A stretch of DNA of 64,000 nucleotides from Rhizomicrobium palustre (GTDB taxonomy: Bacteria > Pseudomonadota > Alphaproteobacteria > Micropepsales > Micropepsaceae), in contig NZ_JAASRM010000001.1 of the NCBI RefSeq assembly GCF_011761565.1, forward strand, positions 992,139 through 1,056,138. The letters run 5' to 3'. This document shows, piece by piece, positions 61,673 through 64,000 of this stretch. A program made the position numbers and the translations under genes. The notes beneath the pieces are model-generated. The model was not told where the DNA came from. It made no database searches and saw only the letters and a list, made by a program, of their open reading frames with translations. The first letter of the stretch is position 1, and every line of letters begins with the position of its first letter.

Positions 61673-61910
61673 TGCGGTATTTGCCAATGCAATCACGGAA
61701 TTCACGTTGTAGCCACTCCGAATACGATGCGGCGACGTGGCATCTGGTTGTTCATCTCCGTGAAGCGGGGTTAATTCTGGTCGCATGACAACCTCGGGCG
61801 GGTGCTGGCTGTCGACGCGCGTGAGGCGAAGGGGCTAAGTCGGACGACTAAGTTCGACATGTCTCGAGACGCGCTCCGCTCGATCAGGGCAACGGCCATG
61901 AAAATCACAA

Positions 61911-62732
61911 ATGCATAAATCGGCGCGATATCTATCTATGGGTAGGCGCATCTCGATCGCGCTGCTGCTTTTGGCATTGCTGTGGTTCGCCTATTCGCTG
62001 CGACTTCGTGCCGTTGCCAACCGCATCCGAGCGCAGATGAATGAGCGGCGGGACGAGCGCGAGCGTATCACGCGCGAGCTGTACGACACGCTGCTGCAAA
62101 GCGTCCAGGGGCTTATCATGCGATTCAGCAACATCGCCCAGGACATCACTACTATACCGTCCACGCACCGCGAGATGATCGATGCACTCGACAGCGCCGA
62201 TGCGATCATTATCGAAGGACGCGACCGCGTCCACGCGCTGCACCAATGGAGCGACACGCGCAGCCTGTCCGACCTCGTCAGGCGTACTGCCGAACGGTTG
62301 CTGCGGCCCGAGAAGGTCGAGACACGCGTGGTCATCGAGGGCTCACAACGTGACGTCTATCCGGCGGTCACCGACGAGTTGCTGCGGATTACTGACGAGG
62401 CGCTGTTCAATATTGCGCACCATGCCCAGGCACGTAACGTCACCATCGCGATCATATTCGGGCCCAAGGCATTGACACTACGGATCATCGACGATGGAAT
62501 CGGTATTGCGCCGGCGATTGTCGCGCAGGACGGCGTCACTGGTCACTTTGGCTTGGTCGGCATGCGAGAGCGGGCGGCGAAGATCGGCGGACAACTGGCG
62601 ATCACACCTGGGCTCACTCGTGGCACTCAAGTCGAAGTGACGGTTGGGGCTGAGATTGCCTATGCCGACAGATCGCGCTCGATATGGCTAGCTTGGTGGC
62701 GTCGGTTCGCGATGGTACGTAGTGATGAATGA
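61911..62732 (+). CDS. truncated kinase paralogue lacking the phospho-accepting His
   Basis: 273 residues (ATG 61938 would give 264), one membrane helix (ISIALLLLALLWFAYSLRL), then the same HisKA_3 and HATPase domains as the kinase just upstream, with no sensor domain. The phosphorylation motif reads RELYDTLLQS: Tyr58 replaces the His, a single C-to-T change (CAC to TAC). The ATP-binding boxes (DELLRITDEALFN, IIDDGIGIAP, GLVGMRERAAKIGG) are intact. It overlaps the response regulator gene by 8 bp, so it is likely translated with it. It may bind and modulate the full kinase, or it may be decaying. Confidence 0.85.
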   Translation: MHKSARYLSMGRRISIALLLLALLWFAYSLRLRAVANRIRAQMNERRDERERITRELYDTLLQSVQGLIMRFSNIAQDITTIPSTHREMIDALDSADAIIIEGRDRVHALHQWSDTRSLSDLVRRTAERLLRPEKVETRVVIEGSQRDVYPAVTDELLRITDEALFNIAHHAQARNVTIAIIFGPKALTLRIIDDGIGIAPAIVAQDGVTGHFGLVGMRERAAKIGGQLAITPGLTRGTQVEVTVGAEIAYADRSRSIWLAWWRRFAMVRSDE

Positions 62733-63363
62733 CTCTGTAACCGCCAGTCCCATCCGCGTGATGATCGTGGACGATCACCCGATGCTGCGCGACGGGGTCG
62801 TTGGGTCAATCAAGCGGCAGTCTGATATGGTTGTGGTCGCGGAGGCTGGCGATGGCGCCGCGGCGATCGCCGCGATTGAGGCGGCCAGCCCCGATGTGGT
62901 GCTGATGGATCTCCAAATGCCCGGCATCGACGGGGTCGAGGCGATCCAGACGATCAGCAAAAAGCATCCGCAGGTACGTATTCTGGTGCTCACAACCTAC
63001 GTCGGCGATGCGAAGGCATTGCGTGCGCTCAAGGCGGGGGCCAACGGCTACTTGCTCAAGAGCGCGATGCGAACCGATCTGATAGACGCGATCCGCGCAG
63101 TGCATGGCGGTGGACACCATATCCCTCCGGAGGTCGCGACACAGATAGCGGTGCACGCGATCGGCGAAGCCCTGACCGAGCGCGAAATCGAGATTCTGTC
63201 GCTGGTGGCTGCCGGCAATCCGAACAAGCAGATCGCCTGGAGGTTAGGTGTCTCGGAGGACACGGTGAAGGCACATCTCAAGCGCACCTTCGCCAAGCTC
63301 GGGGTCACAGACCGAACGCACGCGGTAACGGTTGCCGCCAAGCGAGGTATCATCGAACTTTAG
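62725..63363 (+). CDS. NarL/FixJ-type response regulator
   Basis: 212 residues from ATG 62725 (a GTG lies one codon upstream). Receiver domain with IVDDHPM, the phospho-acceptor in VVLMDLQMPG, the TT and the YLLKSA lysine. A LuxR-type HTH follows: LTEREIEILSLVAAGNPNKQ, then VSEDTVKAHLKRTFAKLG. It overlaps the pseudokinase gene. Probable output of the propeller kinase. Confidence 0.93.
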   Translation: MNDSVTASPIRVMIVDDHPMLRDGVVGSIKRQSDMVVVAEAGDGAAAIAAIEAASPDVVLMDLQMPGIDGVEAIQTISKKHPQVRILVLTTYVGDAKALRALKAGANGYLLKSAMRTDLIDAIRAVHGGGHHIPPEVATQIAVHAIGEALTEREIEILSLVAAGNPNKQIAWRLGVSEDTVKAHLKRTFAKLGVTDRTHAVTVAAKRGIIEL

Positions 63364-63599
63364 CCATTCCGTCAAGTTTATCGACCGGAAGCAATTTCGC
63401 AAGTCGCTGACTTCGTGCACTAGACATGGCTTGTCACTGACATGGGTACTCTGGCTTACCCGCTTTGGGGCCATAGACCGATGTTGGGGCCGACGCCTAT
63501 TCTGCCACTGTCGGATAGAGCAACACTGTCGAACGCACTCCAGTGATGGACCAGATGCCGACAGCTCAGACTATGCGTCAAGCTAGAAGGAGTGTCGAA

Positions 63600-64000
63600 A
63601 TGCCGACTACTGCAGCTTCCGAACCTCTTCTTGGGGCAACTCGTTCACCGGATTACGCACCGGTTTTTGACCAAGCCGTGCTGCCCCAGCGCTCCTTTGC
63701 GTTCGGCCTTTTCCTTCTGAGGCCGGAACAGCAGTTACTGCTAAAACAAGAGGTGCCGGTCAGAATCGGGGGACGCGCACTCGACATCCTCACGGCTCTA
63801 GTCGAGAAACCGGGCGAACTGGTGGACAAGCGCACGCTGATCTCGCGGGTCTGGCCGAACACCCACGTCGAAGAAACCAATCTCAAGGTCAATGTGGCCG
63901 GCCTGCGACGGGTCCTAGAGGACGATCCTTGCTTGCCACAATTTATCGCGACCGTCGTCGGTAGAGGCTATCGCTTCATCGCGCCAGTCCGTGCGACTGG
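63600..64000 (+). CDS. winged-helix (Trans_reg_C / OmpR-CadC type) regulator, partial
   Basis: 133 codons seen, open at the right edge. ATG 63600 has AAGGAG seven bases upstream. After a short N-terminal extension (~30 residues) comes a winged-helix DNA-binding domain: VRIGGRALDILTALVEKPGE, RTLISRVWPNTHVEETNL, then FIATVVGRGYRFIAP. Proteins of this start are often large regulators with a C-terminal ATPase or TPR part, which would lie beyond the window. Confidence 0.88.
   Translation, partial: MPTTAASEPLLGATRSPDYAPVFDQAVLPQRSFAFGLFLLRPEQQLLLKQEVPVRIGGRALDILTALVEKPGELVDKRTLISRVWPNTHVEETNLKVNVAGLRRVLEDDPCLPQFIATVVGRGYRFIAPVRAT

Noticed and set aside
1-64000. CRISPR array, rRNA, intact insertion sequence or integrase
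   Set aside because: No regularly spaced repeats, no rRNA segments, no transposase or tyrosine/serine recombinase motifs were seen in any of the supported frames.

Overview
The window looks like part of an alphaproteobacterial chromosome (GC-rich, alphaproteobacterial-style trb/TraG/DUF3363/DUF736/DUF932 conjugation module, PE-ligase LigD, LuxI/LuxR with a DUF6499-DUF2285 regulator). The genus cannot be told from sequence reading alone. Nearly all of it reads as one large integrative and conjugative element (ICE) rich in cargo. No integrase and no second attachment site are in view, so the right end is not fixed.

Layout. 1-2.5 kb: chromosomal flank with the end of a NHEJ ligase gene (ligD) and a manganese catalase, both on the minus strand. 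2.67-2.72 kb: the 3' half of a tRNA-Gly(GCC) gene without its 5' half, the footprint expected at one end of an element integrated in that tRNA; the element should lie to the right. 3.1-18.9 kb: defence-like cargo: a GHKL ATPase with a C-terminal HEPN-type motif, a DUF4011-helicase-Vsr-like-DUF3320 giant with an added AlbA_2 domain, a Fic protein, an unknown protein plus XRE/ImmA-type metallopeptidase pair, and a 1204-residue protein with a degenerate nuclease-like motif. 19.0-31.1 kb: complete mating-pair block traG-copG-trbBCDEJLFGI-DUF2274-DUF736 on the minus strand. 31.3-35.5 kb: a second defence-like pocket (HNH protein, HEPN/Abi_C protein, a two-gene unit with a PD-(D/E)XK nuclease). 35.6-41.2 kb: DNA processing and maintenance: DUF3363 relaxase, helically phased short repeats, DUF932 protein, a strongly structured putative RNA, lytic transglycosylase, TraF-type peptidase, an excisionase-like HTH protein and a second DUF736 gene. 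41.7-48.4 kb: metabolic cargo (malate:quinone oxidoreductase, cupin, fumarase C, AraC regulator, DUF1275 membrane protein, VOC protein, broken DoxX gene). 48.4-51.2 kb: control unit: small QseM-like protein, FseA-like activator, LuxI, LuxR. 51.7-64 kb: small detoxification-type enzymes, many with Sec or Tat leaders (VOC, two ABM monooxygenases, DJ-1/PfpI, MBL fold, alpha/beta hydrolase) mixed with gene relics, then a propeller sensor kinase, a truncated paralogue that has lost its phospho-accepting histidine, a NarL-type response regulator and the start of a winged-helix regulator.

How it fits together. LuxI/LuxR feeding an FseA-like activator, with a small antiactivator-like gene next to it and an RdfS-like excisionase ahead of traF, mirrors the quorum-sensing excision circuit known from Mesorhizobium symbiosis ICEs. 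The likely logic is density-sensed excision, relaxase processing and Trb-type transfer. The least explained parts are the two defence-like pockets, the folded RNA at 39.3 kb, the phased repeats at 37.7 kb and the kinase/pseudokinase pair. All functions are read from motifs and gene order; no database search was run.
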